Source: Clostridium sp. MB40-C1
Lineage (GTDB): Bacteria; Bacillota; Clostridia; Clostridiales; Clostridiaceae
DNA length: 64,000 bases
Direction: 5' to 3'
Assembly (NCBI RefSeq): GCF_030913655.1
Contig: NZ_CP133189.1
Span: 3,648,001-3,712,000 of the forward strand
The notes beneath the pieces are model-generated. The model saw only the letters and a program-made list of their open reading frames with translations, searched no databases and was not told where the DNA came from. A program made the translations under genes and the position numbers. Positions 27,420-35,982 of this stretch are shown piece by piece; the stretch's first letter is position 1, and each line of letters begins with the position of its first letter.

Positions 27420-27911
27420 TTATAGATAATATTTGAGTTTCTCAAAAATGAAAGATTTAGAACCATTTTTATATACATTTTCTCGATGAAATACAAAACC
27501 GCATTTTTCAGTATAAAAGTAATGGTTTCTTTTTGAATAGGCAGGTGTTTCAACGGTCCATTTCTTTACTTGAGTATATTTTTGTTCTATATGTTTCCAT
27601 ACTATAGTTCCTAAATGGTCTTTTCTGTATTTTGGATCAATAAATAACATTTCTAAGCTATAATTATTGTTTGGATTAACCCTAATAGTATAAGCCCCAA
27701 TAATAGTATTATTATAAACTATTTTATAGCTTTCAAAATTTTTATACTCATTAAGCCATTTAATTAAGCTACCGTCATTATATCCTGTAGGACCATCTTC
27801 TTTTAAATCAGTGTGTAGAGAAGTATCTTCATTAAATGCTGAAGTCATTATTTCTGTTAGTATCCTATAATCAATAGGAGATATTTTTAAATATACTATT
27901 TTATTATTCAT
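27420..27911 (-). CDS. GNAT family N-acetyltransferase
   Basis: Small GCN5-related acetyltransferase. The fold is visible as an N-terminal strand-helix (VYLKISPIDYRILTEIMTSAF), the central YKIVYNNTIIGAYTIRV strands, and the acetyl-CoA loop region LEMLFIDPKYRKDHLGTIVWKHIEQKY, where the usual Q/R-x-x-G-x-G/A appears as RKDHLGTIV. The C-terminus has NHYFYTEKCGFVFHRENVY, also typical. The substrate is not predictable. It is monocistronic on the minus strand with AAGGAG before the ATG, and converges on the foldback element. Confidence 0.85.
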   Translation of the reverse strand: MNNKIVYLKISPIDYRILTEIMTSAFNEDTSLHTDLKEDGPTGYNDGSLIKWLNEYKNFESYKIVYNNTIIGAYTIRVNPNNNYSLEMLFIDPKYRKDHLGTIVWKHIEQKYTQVKKWTVETPAYSKRNHYFYTEKCGFVFHRENVYKNGSKSFIFEKLKYYL

Positions 27912-28248
27912 ATTTAACTCCTTGAATATTCTATGTTATTTTACAAAAGTGTATGAAAATATAATTTATTTATATACTAATTATAACATTAATGCTGTCT
28001 TGGAAAATTTATAAATTTTCAGTGTTAATTTAAAACATAGCCATTCAAAATAAATTGTTTAATGAAATTAAAAACTATAAACAATTAATGTAAACTTCCT
28101 GTATTAGTTTTGAGTTTATATTTTAAATTGTTAAGTTTATTATAAGAAATCAGCAATTATTTAAATAATAATCTATTTTAACAAAATGTGATTTTTATTA
28201 ATGTTTACAAAAATTATATTAACAAAATGTCATTAAAATCAGGAATAA

Positions 28249-28331
28249 ATTATTAAATTATTAAATAAATTAATTAACAATTGACAAATTATAATTTAAT
28301 ATTTATAATGATTATTAAATTATTAAATAAA
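28249..28331 (+). promoter_or_regulatory. Perfect 21-bp direct repeat bracketing the asnA promoter
   Basis: The same 21-nt A/T sequence (core TTATTAAATTATTAAATAAA) occurs at 28249-28269, just upstream of the -35 box, and at 28311-28331, starting 2 nt after the -10 box. The centres are 62 bp apart, close to six helical turns. This is an operator-like arrangement suited to looping repression, but A/T-rich coincidence cannot be fully excluded. The remainder of the gap from 27912 holds an inverted fragment of repeat A at about 28124-28150 and otherwise nothing recognised. Confidence 0.5.
28281..28309 (+). promoter_or_regulatory. Consensus sigma-A promoter for asnA
   Basis: TTGACA (28281-28286), exactly 17 nt, TATAAT (28304-28309): a perfect consensus promoter about 70 nt before the asnA start codon. 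Confidence 0.85.
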
Positions 28332-28377
28332 AAGGTGGCTATTAATTATAGGATTCGAAAGGGGAGTTAATAAGTAT

Positions 28378-29391
28378 ATGATAAAGAAATTTGTAGTTCC
28401 AGAAGGATATAGATCAAGTTTAGATTTAAGGAAAACAGAAATAGCTATAAAAAGTGTTAAAGATTTTTTCGAGGTGGAACTTGCTAAAAAATTAAACCTA
28501 ATAAGAGTATCGGCACCTCTTTTTGTAAAAACCAATTCAGGAATGAATGATAATTTAAATGGAATAGAAAGACCAGTTGCGTTTGATGCTTTAGAAATAA
28601 AGGATGAAGAAATACAAGTTGTACATTCCCTTGCAAAGTGGAAACGTATGGCTCTTTACAGATATGGCTTTGAACCAGGAGAAGGTTTATATACAGATAT
28701 GAATGCAATTCGTCGTGATGAAGAATTAGATAACATTCATTCTTTATATGTTGATCAATGGGATTGGGAAAAGGTAATTACAAAAGAAGAAAGAACAGTA
28801 GATATGTTAAAGGCTACTGTAGAGAATATCTATGAAGTATTTAAAAGTACAGAGGACTTCATAAACAAAAAGTATCCTCATATCGAAAAGATATTACCAG
28901 AGAAAATAAGTTTTATAACTTCTCAAGAATTAGAGGACATGTATCCAGGATTAACTTCAAAAGAGCGAGAAAATGCAATAGCTGAAGAAAAAGGTGCAGT
29001 TTTTATTATGCAAATAGGTGATGTATTAGCATCAGGTGAAAAGCATGATGGAAGAGCCCCAGACTATGACGATTGGAAACTTAATGGAGATATTTTATTT
29101 TGGTACCCAGTTCTAAATAGTGCGTTAGAACTTTCTTCTATGGGAATAAGAGTTGATAAAGAGGCTCTATTATATCAACTAAAAGCTGAAGATGCTATGG
29201 ATAGAAGAGAGTTTCAATTCCATAAAATGCTTTTAGAAGATAAGTTACCTTTGACAATGGGTGGAGGAATAGGACAATCAAGAATCTGTATGTTCTTTTT
29301 AAGAAAAGCTCATATAGGAGAAGTTCAAGCATCTATATGGTCTGATGATGTTATAGAAGATTGTGAAAAACAAGGAATAACTTTATTATAA
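28378..29391 (+). CDS. asnA: Aspartate--ammonia ligase (asparagine synthetase A)
   Basis: AsnA makes asparagine from aspartate, ammonia and ATP through an aspartyl-AMP intermediate, and is related to class II aminoacyl-tRNA synthetases. Family motifs: [21 protein letters not shown] near the start, [68 protein letters not shown], and the C-terminal motif 3 [19 protein letters not shown]. At 337 residues it is about normal length. GGGGAG lies 11 nt before the ATG. It is monocistronic behind a perfect consensus promoter flanked by direct repeats, suggesting tight nitrogen- or asparagine-linked control, by a factor not identifiable here. Confidence 0.96.
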   Translation: MIKKFVVPEGYRSSLDLRKTEIAIKSVKDFFEVELAKKLNLIRVSAPLFVKTNSGMNDNLNGIERPVAFDALEIKDEEIQVVHSLAKWKRMALYRYGFEPGEGLYTDMNAIRRDEELDNIHSLYVDQWDWEKVITKEERTVDMLKATVENIYEVFKSTEDFINKKYPHIEKILPEKISFITSQELEDMYPGLTSKERENAIAEEKGAVFIMQIGDVLASGEKHDGRAPDYDDWKLNGDILFWYPVLNSALELSSMGIRVDKEALLYQLKAEDAMDRREFQFHKMLLEDKLPLTMGGGIGQSRICMFFLRKAHIGEVQASIWSDDVIEDCEKQGITLL

Positions 29392-29404
29392 TTAAAAAGT
29401 AAAA

Positions 29405-29604
29405 GCTACGATAAATGCTATATTTCTATAAGCCTACTCACTTTGCAAAGTAATTCTAAGTCCTAAAAATTTATTATTACTAAAAAATTCAAACTCGCTA
29501 TCGCTCAGACATGAATTTTTATTAACGTAATAATGAATTTTTAGGGCAAGAATTACTAATTGCTTGTTGTGATGGCTTTTACGAAATATAGCATTTATCT
29601 TCGT
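29405..29604. repeat. Foldback (MITE-like) palindromic repeat, copy B
   Basis: Outer arms GATAAATGCTATATTTC (29410-29426) and GAAATATAGCATTTATC (29583-29599) are perfect mirrors; inner arms TAATTCTAAGTCCTAAAAATT and its partner around 29530-29555 pair imperfectly; the centre has AAAAATTCAAACTCGCTATC followed by GCTCAGACATGAATTTTT. The central motif resembles that of copy A (ACTCGC...GCTCA). It fills most of the asnA-DUF1048 intergenic space; the remaining 29605-29764 is A/T-rich without recognisable features. Confidence 0.7.
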
Positions 29605-29764
29605 CTAATACTATTTATTTAAATATTTATTATTTAATATAAAATGAGTTAGGTGTCAAATTATTATACATATCTAGAGCATATTATTCTGTAGATTTTT
29701 TAAATATAAGTCTTGTTACTATATGAGTTAATGTATCTTTTTATTTATATAATATAATGTTCAC

Positions 29765-30475
29765 CTAGGATTTCTGTCTATTAAAGTAATTTTTATATAT
29801 TTGTATACTTGAGACTATAATGAATAAAATAAGCAAAAATAATTTATTGTTAAATAGGTATATATATTGTGAAGAAAGGTCTATACCAAAGTTGTTAGAG
29901 AGATAATTCTTTGATATTCCATATGCGAAAAATAAAATTATATATGCAAATATTCCTTTACCATGATAGTTATTAGCACTTATAGAGTATTTTAAAGGAA
30001 GGGGGGCTATAAAAGCATTTTTTTGCAGATCTCTTCTAAATAAGTGCAACGAGAAAAGAGTAATAATGCTTATAATTATGAAATTGTCTATTGAAGTAGA
30101 TAAATCAAAACTAAAGTCACTAAAAAAACCTTTTATTATTAGAGGAATAAATAATATTGAGAATGTCAAAATCATATAACTCTGCATGAAATCTAACGTT
30201 TTATATATAAAGCTTAGATTTAAACTATACTCATTTATAATAGAATCACAAAATTCTTCCAGGTCATTTCCTATAAATGCATTTATATTTTTGTTTTCTA
30301 TCTGAGCTTGAAGAATCATATCCATGATTTGTTGTAAAGCTTCTTCTTTTTGATAGCTTGTCAAAGTACTATTTTGAATATATTTTGTTATGCTTTTGTA
30401 AATCATAGAATTTCTAGGATTTAATTTTTTTTGTTCTTTTAATCTTACTATTCTTAATTTCCAAGTTAATAACAT
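29765..30475 (-). CDS. DUF1048-domain membrane protein, PadR partner
   Basis: Residues 1-95 resemble the DUF1048 fold (MIYKSITKYIQNSTLTSYQKEEALQQIMDMILQAQIENKNINAFIGNDLEEFCDSIINEY), and the C-terminal part has four hydrophobic helices (about residues 97-117, 128-148, 172-190, 208-228). Such proteins are typically encoded immediately downstream of a PadR-family regulator, as here (3-nt gap, GGAGGA ribosome-binding site inside the regulator gene). Their biochemical role is not known; a membrane sensor or antagonist of the PadR protein is a plausible inference. Confidence 0.75.
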   Translation of the reverse strand: MLLTWKLRIVRLKEQKKLNPRNSMIYKSITKYIQNSTLTSYQKEEALQQIMDMILQAQIENKNINAFIGNDLEEFCDSIINEYSLNLSFIYKTLDFMQSYMILTFSILFIPLIIKGFFSDFSFDLSTSIDNFIIISIITLFSLHLFRRDLQKNAFIAPLPLKYSISANNYHGKGIFAYIILFFAYGISKNYLSNNFGIDLSSQYIYLFNNKLFLLILFIIVSSIQIYKNYFNRQKS

Positions 30476-30478
30476 AAA

Positions 30479-30799
30479 CTAATCCTCCAATACATTATTA
30501 ATACATTGTTTTATTTCATTCCAGGAAAATATGAAATTTTTTAATTCCTCTTGTCCTAGTTCTGAGAGGTAATAATATTTACGCATAGGACCTAATGGGG
30601 ATTTTTTCATAGTAGAATATATTAAATTCTTTTTTTCTAGTCTTATGAGTATAGGATAAACACTTCCTTCAGTAGTGCCTTCAAATCCATACTTGAATAG
30701 TTTTTCACATATTTCATATCCATAAGTCTCATTTTTGCTAATTATATTTAAAATACATCCTTCTAACAAGCCTTTTAACATTTGAGTTGTATTTGCCAT
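30479..30799 (-). CDS. PadR family transcriptional regulator
   Basis: A 106-residue winged-helix protein: GLLEGCILNIISKNETYGYEICEKL (helix-turn-helix start), EGTTEGSVYPILIRLEKKNLI (recognition helix) and the wing SPLGPMRKYYYLSELGQEEL. It is a short PadR of subfamily 2 type with a single C-terminal helix (FIFSWNEIKQCINNVL) for dimerisation. It is co-transcribed with the DUF1048 membrane protein and probably autoregulates through the repeated CTACTTTGTATT sites upstream. The inducing signal is unknown. Confidence 0.9.
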   Translation of the reverse strand: MANTTQMLKGLLEGCILNIISKNETYGYEICEKLFKYGFEGTTEGSVYPILIRLEKKNLIYSTMKKSPLGPMRKYYYLSELGQEELKNFIFSWNEIKQCINNVLED

Positions 30800-30807
30800 T
30801 GTTTCAC

Positions 30808-30868
30808 CTACTTTGTATTACATAATAGCTTATGGCTAAATATTACTATGACTACTTTGTATTGTCAA
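30808..30868 (-). promoter_or_regulatory. padR-DUF1048 promoter with repeated operator motif
   Basis: On the minus strand TTGACA (30868-30863), 17 nt and TAATAT (30845-30840) form the promoter. The 12-mer CTACTTTGTATT (plus strand) occurs at 30808-30819 and again at 30852-30863, the second overlapping the -35 box within a dyad ACTACTT...AAGTAGT. This is a good candidate for PadR autoregulation. The rest of the gap to dnaE (30869-31246) is A/T-rich and shows nothing else. Confidence 0.65.
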
Positions 30869-31246
30869 GTAGTTAAAGAAGAAATATTTGGTATAAATTT
30901 TATTAAAAGTTGGAAAATAAGTGTAGAAAGAAATATCATAATTATAAAATCATATAGATACATGTAAGTTTCATTGCTCATAGAAAGTATATTTAAGTTA
31001 AAGTGAAATTTACACTTAACTAATAATAGTATAAAATTAATGATATAGATATTAAAATATTGCTAATTAAATAATTAGAGGTATTTGATTCCTAATTTTA
31101 TGTAATTATATTTATGAAGAATATATATAAGCAAAAATAAATTATGAAGTAATAATTAAGGAATATAAAAAATAATTTCAATCACAATGAAATTTGTAAT
31201 TATATATTAAAATAAATTACAAAGTGAGAGAGGAGGAAATAATACT

Positions 31247-34200
31247 TTGGAAAATACAAAAGAGTTTTGTCATTTGCATGTCCATACAGAATATAGTCTT
31301 TTAGATGGTTCTGGAAAAATAAAAAAACTAATTGCAAGGGCAAAAGAACTTGGGATGAAAAGCATCGCCATAACAGATCATGGAGCTATGTATGGCTGTG
31401 TTGAATTCTATAATCAAGCTATAGAACAAGGAATAAAACCTATTATAGGGTGTGAAATATACGTAGCTGCTAAATCTATGTATATTAAAAATGTAGATAA
31501 AGACAATAAAAATCACCATTTAGTTCTTTTAGTAAAAAATGAAGTGGGTTATAAGAATCTAATGAAGATAGTATCTAAAGCATCTATAGATGGATTTTAC
31601 TATAAGCCAAGAGTAGATCATGAATATTTAAAAGAACATAGTGAAGGATTGATAGCTTTAAGTGCATGTCTTGCTGGAGAGGTACAAAATAATTTACTTA
31701 ATAATAATAAGGAAAAAGCTAAAGAGGCAGCAATTTTCTATAAAAGCACTTTTAAGGACGGATTTTATTTAGAACTTCAATATCATGGTTTAGAAGAGCA
31801 GCTTAGAGTTAATGAGATGATTGTTGATTTATCGAAAGAATTAGACATTCCACTAGTGGCTACTAATGATGTTCATTATATCAAAAAAGAAGATGATAAA
31901 TCTCATGATGTACTTCTTTGCATACAAACAGGAAAAACTATAGACGAAGAAGATAGAATGAGATATGAACCTGAACAATTTTATTTAAGATCTCCAGAAG
32001 AAATGTATAAACTATTTTCTTATGCTCCAGAAGCTTTAAATAATACGGTGAAGATAGCTGAGGAGTGTAATTTTCATTATAAATTCCATGAGTCAAAACT
32101 ACCTAATTTTCCTTTACCAGAAGGTACTAAACATTATGATTATTTAAGAGAGTTGTGTTATAAAGGATTAAAAGAGAGATACCCACAAATAGATAAATCT
32201 CTAGAGGAAAGATTAGAATATGAATTAAATGTTATAAACCAAATGGGATATGTGGATTATTTTTTAATTGTATGGGACTTTTTTAGGTTTTCTAATGAAA
32301 AAGGGATAATTACAGGGCCAGGTAGAGGAAGTGCTGCAGGATCTTTAGTTGCTTATACTTTAGGTATAACTAAAATTGACCCTATAAAATATAACTTAAT
32401 ATTTGAACGTTTTTTAAATCCTGACCGTGTATCTATGCCTGATATTGATAGTGACTTTTGCTATGAGAGACGTGGGGAAGTCATAGACTATGTTGTTGAA
32501 AAGTATGGTAAAGAGAATGTATCACAAATTGTAACTTTTGGTACTATGGCTGCAAGAGCGTGTATAAGAGATGTTGGAAGGGCTATGAATTATTCTTATG
32601 TAGAAGTTGATAGAATAGCAAAAATGATACCTACAGTATTAGGAATAACTATAGAAAAAGCCTTAGAGATGAATCCTGAACTGAAAAACGAGTATGATAC
32701 AGATACAAGGGTAAAAGAACTTATAGATGTAGCCAAAGACTTAGAAGGACTTCCAAGGCATACTTCAACCCATGCTGCAGGAGTCGTTATAGCTTCTGAA
32801 CCTCTTGTAAATTATGTTCCTCTTTTGAAAAATGAAGAGGCTATAGTTGCTCAATTTACTATGACAACTTTAGAAGAACTTGGTCTTTTAAAAATGGATT
32901 TTTTAGGTCTTAGAACATTAACTGTTATGAGAGATGCAGTAGAACTTATAAAACAAGATACCGGGGTGAAAATAGACCTAGATAAAATAGATTTTGAAGA
33001 TAAAAATGTTTATACTATGCTTGGAAAAGGTAAGACCATAGGTGTATTCCAATTAGAATCCGCTGGAATGACTAGCTTTATGAAGGAGTTAAAACCTGAG
33101 AGCTTAGAAGATATAATAGCTGGGATAAGTCTTTATAGACCAGGTCCTATGGCAGAGATACCAAGATATATAAAAAATAAAAATAATCCTACTAATATAG
33201 AATATGAAACTCCTGAACTTGAAGATATACTTAAAGTTACTTATGGGTGTATGGTTTATCAAGAACAGGTCATGCAAATAGTTAGAGATCTAGCTGGATA
33301 TTCTATGGGGAGAAGTGATCTTGTTAGACGTGCTATGTCTAAGAAAAAACATAAGGTTATGGAAGAAGAAAGAAAGAATTTTATATATGGTATTGTAGAT
33401 GAAAATGGAAATATTGAAGTTCCGGGATGTATAAGAAATGGTATAAGTGAGAAGTCTGCAAATAAAATATATGACTCTATGATGGATTTTGCGTCATATG
33501 CTTTTAATAAATCTCATGCAGCGGCTTATGCTGTTATAGCATATCAGACAGCATATTTAGTATGCTATTATCCAACAGAATATATGGCAGCTATGCTAAA
33601 TAGTGTAAAAGGTAATAGCGAAAAGGTAGCTATTTATACTAGAGCAGCAAAAAATATGAATATTGATCTTCTACCTCCAGATATAAATGAAAGCTTTGCC
33701 AAATTCACTGTAGAAGATAATAAAATTAGATTTGGATTGACTGCCATTAAGAATGCAGGAGATAACGTTATTGATAATATAGTTAAATGCAGAATTGAAA
33801 AAGGTAAATTTACAAGTTTTGTTGATTTTTGTAATAAAGTAGATTCTAAATTTATAAATAAAAGAATGATAGAAAGTTTAATGAAAGCTGGTGCTTTTGA
33901 TTGTTTTTGTATTTATCGTTCTCAGTTATTAGCTGTATATGAAAAAATAATTGATTCTATTGTTACTCAAAGAAAAAGAAATATAGAGGGGCAAGTAAGC
34001 TTATTTGCTGGTTTTGAGGAGGAATTTAAGCAAGTAGAAATTAGATATCCTAATATAAAGGAGTTTGATAAAAAATATTTACTAGCTATGGAGAAAGAAA
34101 TGACTGGTATTTATTTATCAGGTCATCCTCTACAAGATTATGAAGAAATGTTAAATAATATGACTTCTATAAAAAGTATAGACATTATAGAAGATGAGGC

Positions 34201-34753
34201 CTTAGAAGAAGAACTTATAGACGAAGTTGCAAAACATGTAGAGCAACAGAATGCAAAGGTGAAGGATGGTCAAAAAGTTATTTTAGGTGGAATAATAAGT
34301 GAAGTAACAAGAAAAATAACTAGAACAAATACATTAATGGCTTTTGTGAAGCTAGAAGATTTATATGGAACTATTGAAATAATAGTATTTCCTAAAACTT
34401 TGGAAAGATTTAATGAACTTATAAATGAAGATGAGATTATTTTAGTAAAAGGTAGAGTTACTAAGAGAGAAGATGAACAATCTAAGGTTATATGTGATAG
34501 TATAGAAAAATTAATAAAAATCTCTAATAAAAAACTATATATACTAGTGGAAGATGAAAGAGAAGTTGTAAACACTAAAAATGAACTTAAGAATAAGATT
34601 TTGAAAAATGGAGGAAATGTACCTGTATTTTTATGTACTAGAAAAGGCAGAAAAAAATATATGTTAGGTAGAGAATTTTGGATTCAGGAAGAGGAAGAAT
34701 TATTAAATTATTTAGTAGATAAGTTTGGAAAAGAAAATGTTAAGGTAATATAA
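31247..34753 (+). CDS. dnaE: DNA polymerase III alpha subunit, DnaE type
   Basis: C-family replicative polymerase without the proofreading exonuclease domain of PolC. Domain order: PHP domain (HLHVHTEYSLLDGSGKIKK, ITDHGAMYG, with metal-type histidines), polymerase palm with GPGRGSAAGSLVAYTLGI and the catalytic aspartates in MPDIDSDFCYERR, fingers, the tandem helix-hairpin-helix region, and an OB-fold (GGIISEVTRKITRTNTLMAFVKLEDLYGTIEIIVFP) near residues 1005-1085. At 1168 residues it is close to the E. coli protein, so complete. The start is TTG at 31247, 9 nt after AGGAGGA. In Firmicutes DnaE works beside PolC, mainly in primer extension on the lagging strand. Confidence 0.96.
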   Translation: MENTKEFCHLHVHTEYSLLDGSGKIKKLIARAKELGMKSIAITDHGAMYGCVEFYNQAIEQGIKPIIGCEIYVAAKSMYIKNVDKDNKNHHLVLLVKNEVGYKNLMKIVSKASIDGFYYKPRVDHEYLKEHSEGLIALSACLAGEVQNNLLNNNKEKAKEAAIFYKSTFKDGFYLELQYHGLEEQLRVNEMIVDLSKELDIPLVATNDVHYIKKEDDKSHDVLLCIQTGKTIDEEDRMRYEPEQFYLRSPEEMYKLFSYAPEALNNTVKIAEECNFHYKFHESKLPNFPLPEGTKHYDYLRELCYKGLKERYPQIDKSLEERLEYELNVINQMGYVDYFLIVWDFFRFSNEKGIITGPGRGSAAGSLVAYTLGITKIDPIKYNLIFERFLNPDRVSMPDIDSDFCYERRGEVIDYVVEKYGKENVSQIVTFGTMAARACIRDVGRAMNYSYVEVDRIAKMIPTVLGITIEKALEMNPELKNEYDTDTRVKELIDVAKDLEGLPRHTSTHAAGVVIASEPLVNYVPLLKNEEAIVAQFTMTTLEELGLLKMDFLGLRTLTVMRDAVELIKQDTGVKIDLDKIDFEDKNVYTMLGKGKTIGVFQLESAGMTSFMKELKPESLEDIIAGISLYRPGPMAEIPRYIKNKNNPTNIEYETPELEDILKVTYGCMVYQEQVMQIVRDLAGYSMGRSDLVRRAMSKKKHKVMEEERKNFIYGIVDENGNIEVPGCIRNGISEKSANKIYDSMMDFASYAFNKSHAAAYAVIAYQTAYLVCYYPTEYMAAMLNSVKGNSEKVAIYTRAAKNMNIDLLPPDINESFAKFTVEDNKIRFGLTAIKNAGDNVIDNIVKCRIEKGKFTSFVDFCNKVDSKFINKRMIESLMKAGAFDCFCIYRSQLLAVYEKIIDSIVTQRKRNIEGQVSLFAGFEEEFKQVEIRYPNIKEFDKKYLLAMEKEMTGIYLSGHPLQDYEEMLNNMTSIKSIDIIEDEALEEELIDEVAKHVEQQNAKVKDGQKVILGGIISEVTRKITRTNTLMAFVKLEDLYGTIEIIVFPKTLERFNELINEDEIILVKGRVTKREDEQSKVICDSIEKLIKISNKKLYILVEDEREVVNTKNELKNKILKNGGNVPVFLCTRKGRKKYMLGREFWIQEEEELLNYLVDKFGKENVKVI

Positions 34754-34800
34754 AGTTTATAGTATATTTATCTTAAGGTTAAACAAAATATTAATAAGAG

Positions 34801-34870
34801 AGTACAAAAATAATATTGGTATGTGTTTTGAGAGAATATTCACTTTATATGGTATTATTTTTGTATTTCT
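34801..34870 (+). terminator. Probable terminator after dnaE
   Basis: GTACAAAAATAATATT is mirrored by GGTATTATTTTTGTAT with a loop of about 35 nt, and the 3' arm itself supplies T5; loop length makes the call moderate. Confidence 0.5.
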
Positions 34871-34958
34871 ATAAGAATTTTGATGAAAAAAATCTAATAA
34901 AATGATATACTATCTTTAAGTTAAAATAATATTAAAATAGCTAGTTTATAGATTTAAC

Positions 34959-34986
34959 GGGATGTAATATGTCCCAGCGTTTTTTG
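34959..34986 (+). promoter_or_regulatory. Hairpin plus T tract in the pfkA leader
   Basis: GGGATGT-AAT-ATGTCCC forms a 7-bp stem (two wobble pairs) and is followed by AGCGTTTTTT, directly before the pfkA Shine-Dalgarno GGGAGG. The position resembles an attenuator or a stem that insulates the ribosome-binding site, but no alternative anti-terminator pairing was found by eye. Confidence 0.4.
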
Positions 34987-34998
34987 GGAGGAATGTAT

Positions 34999-35958
34999 AT
35001 GAAGACAATTGCTGTTTTGACAAGTGGTGGAGATGCACCTGGAATGAATGCTGCAATTAGGTCAGTAGTAAGAGTTGGTTTAGACAAAGGCCTTAAAGTA
35101 ATGGGTGTGCAAAGAGGCTATAGTGGACTAATCAATGGAGAGATTTTTGAGATGGAACGCCACAGTGTGGCGGATATAATACAAAGAGGTGGGACAATTT
35201 TAAGAACAGCTCGTTGTGAAGAATTTAGAACAGAAGCAGGTAGAAAAAAAGCTCAAAATATTCTAAAAGCTTTTGGTATTGATGGCCTAGTTGTAATTGG
35301 AGGAGATGGCTCATTTCAAGGAGCTAGATTGTTATCTAAATTAGGTATATCCACAATAGGATTACCAGGTACTATAGATAATGATTTAGCTTATACAGAC
35401 TATACAATAGGATTTGATACTGCTACAAACACAGTATTAGATGCTATAAACAAACTGAGAGATACTTCTTCTTCGCATGAAAGGGTTAGTATAGTAGAAG
35501 TTATGGGAAGAAATTGTGGAGATTTGGCACTTTATGCAGGAGTTGCAGGTGGAGCTGAAAGTGTAATTATTCCCGAAAAGGAATTTAATGAGGCTGAACT
35601 ATGTAGAAAAATTTTAGAAGGAAAACTAAGAGGTAAACTTCATAACCTAGTTATTTTAGCTGAAGGAGTAGGGGGAGCAGAAAAACTAGCCAAGAGAGTT
35701 CAAGAAGTTACAGGCATAGAAACAAGAGCTACAGTACTTGGACATATCCAAAGAGGAGGAAGTCCTACAGCCTTTGATAGAATTTTAGCATCTAGAATGG
35801 GAAATAGAGCAGTTGAATTATTAATCGAAGGTAAGTCTTCTAGAGTTGTAGGAGTAAGAAATGGAAAAGTATTTGATGATGATATAGAAGAGGCTCTGTC
35901 TGTAAAAAGAAAGTTTGATGATGAGCTATATAATATAGCCAATATAGTATCTTACTAA
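34999..35958 (+). CDS. pfkA: ATP-dependent 6-phosphofructokinase
   Basis: PfkA phosphorylates fructose 6-phosphate to the 1,6-bisphosphate, the committed step of glycolysis. Visible are the ATP-binding [16 protein letters not shown], the Mg/ATP motif [12 protein letters not shown], the catalytic [20 protein letters not shown] (aspartate base) and [13 protein letters not shown] for fructose 6-phosphate. The glycine after GGD (GGDGS) marks an ATP rather than PPi-dependent enzyme. The ATG at 34999 is preferred over in-frame ATGs at 34969 and 34993 because GGGAGG ends about 7 nt before it and the protein then begins [12 protein letters not shown]. pyk follows after 24 nt: a glycolytic operon, as in most Firmicutes. 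Confidence 0.96.
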   Translation: MKTIAVLTSGGDAPGMNAAIRSVVRVGLDKGLKVMGVQRGYSGLINGEIFEMERHSVADIIQRGGTILRTARCEEFRTEAGRKKAQNILKAFGIDGLVVIGGDGSFQGARLLSKLGISTIGLPGTIDNDLAYTDYTIGFDTATNTVLDAINKLRDTSSSHERVSIVEVMGRNCGDLALYAGVAGGAESVIIPEKEFNEAELCRKILEGKLRGKLHNLVILAEGVGGAEKLAKRVQEVTGIETRATVLGHIQRGGSPTAFDRILASRMGNRAVELLIEGKSSRVVGVRNGKVFDDDIEEALSVKRKFDDELYNIANIVSY

Positions 35959-35982
35959 AAACAATCAAAAGGAGAGTAAAGT

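Noticed and set aside
27912-28377. T-box or amino-acid riboswitch before asnA
   Set aside because: The T-box core sequence (AGGGTGGNACCGCG type) is absent; only promoter and direct repeats are visible.
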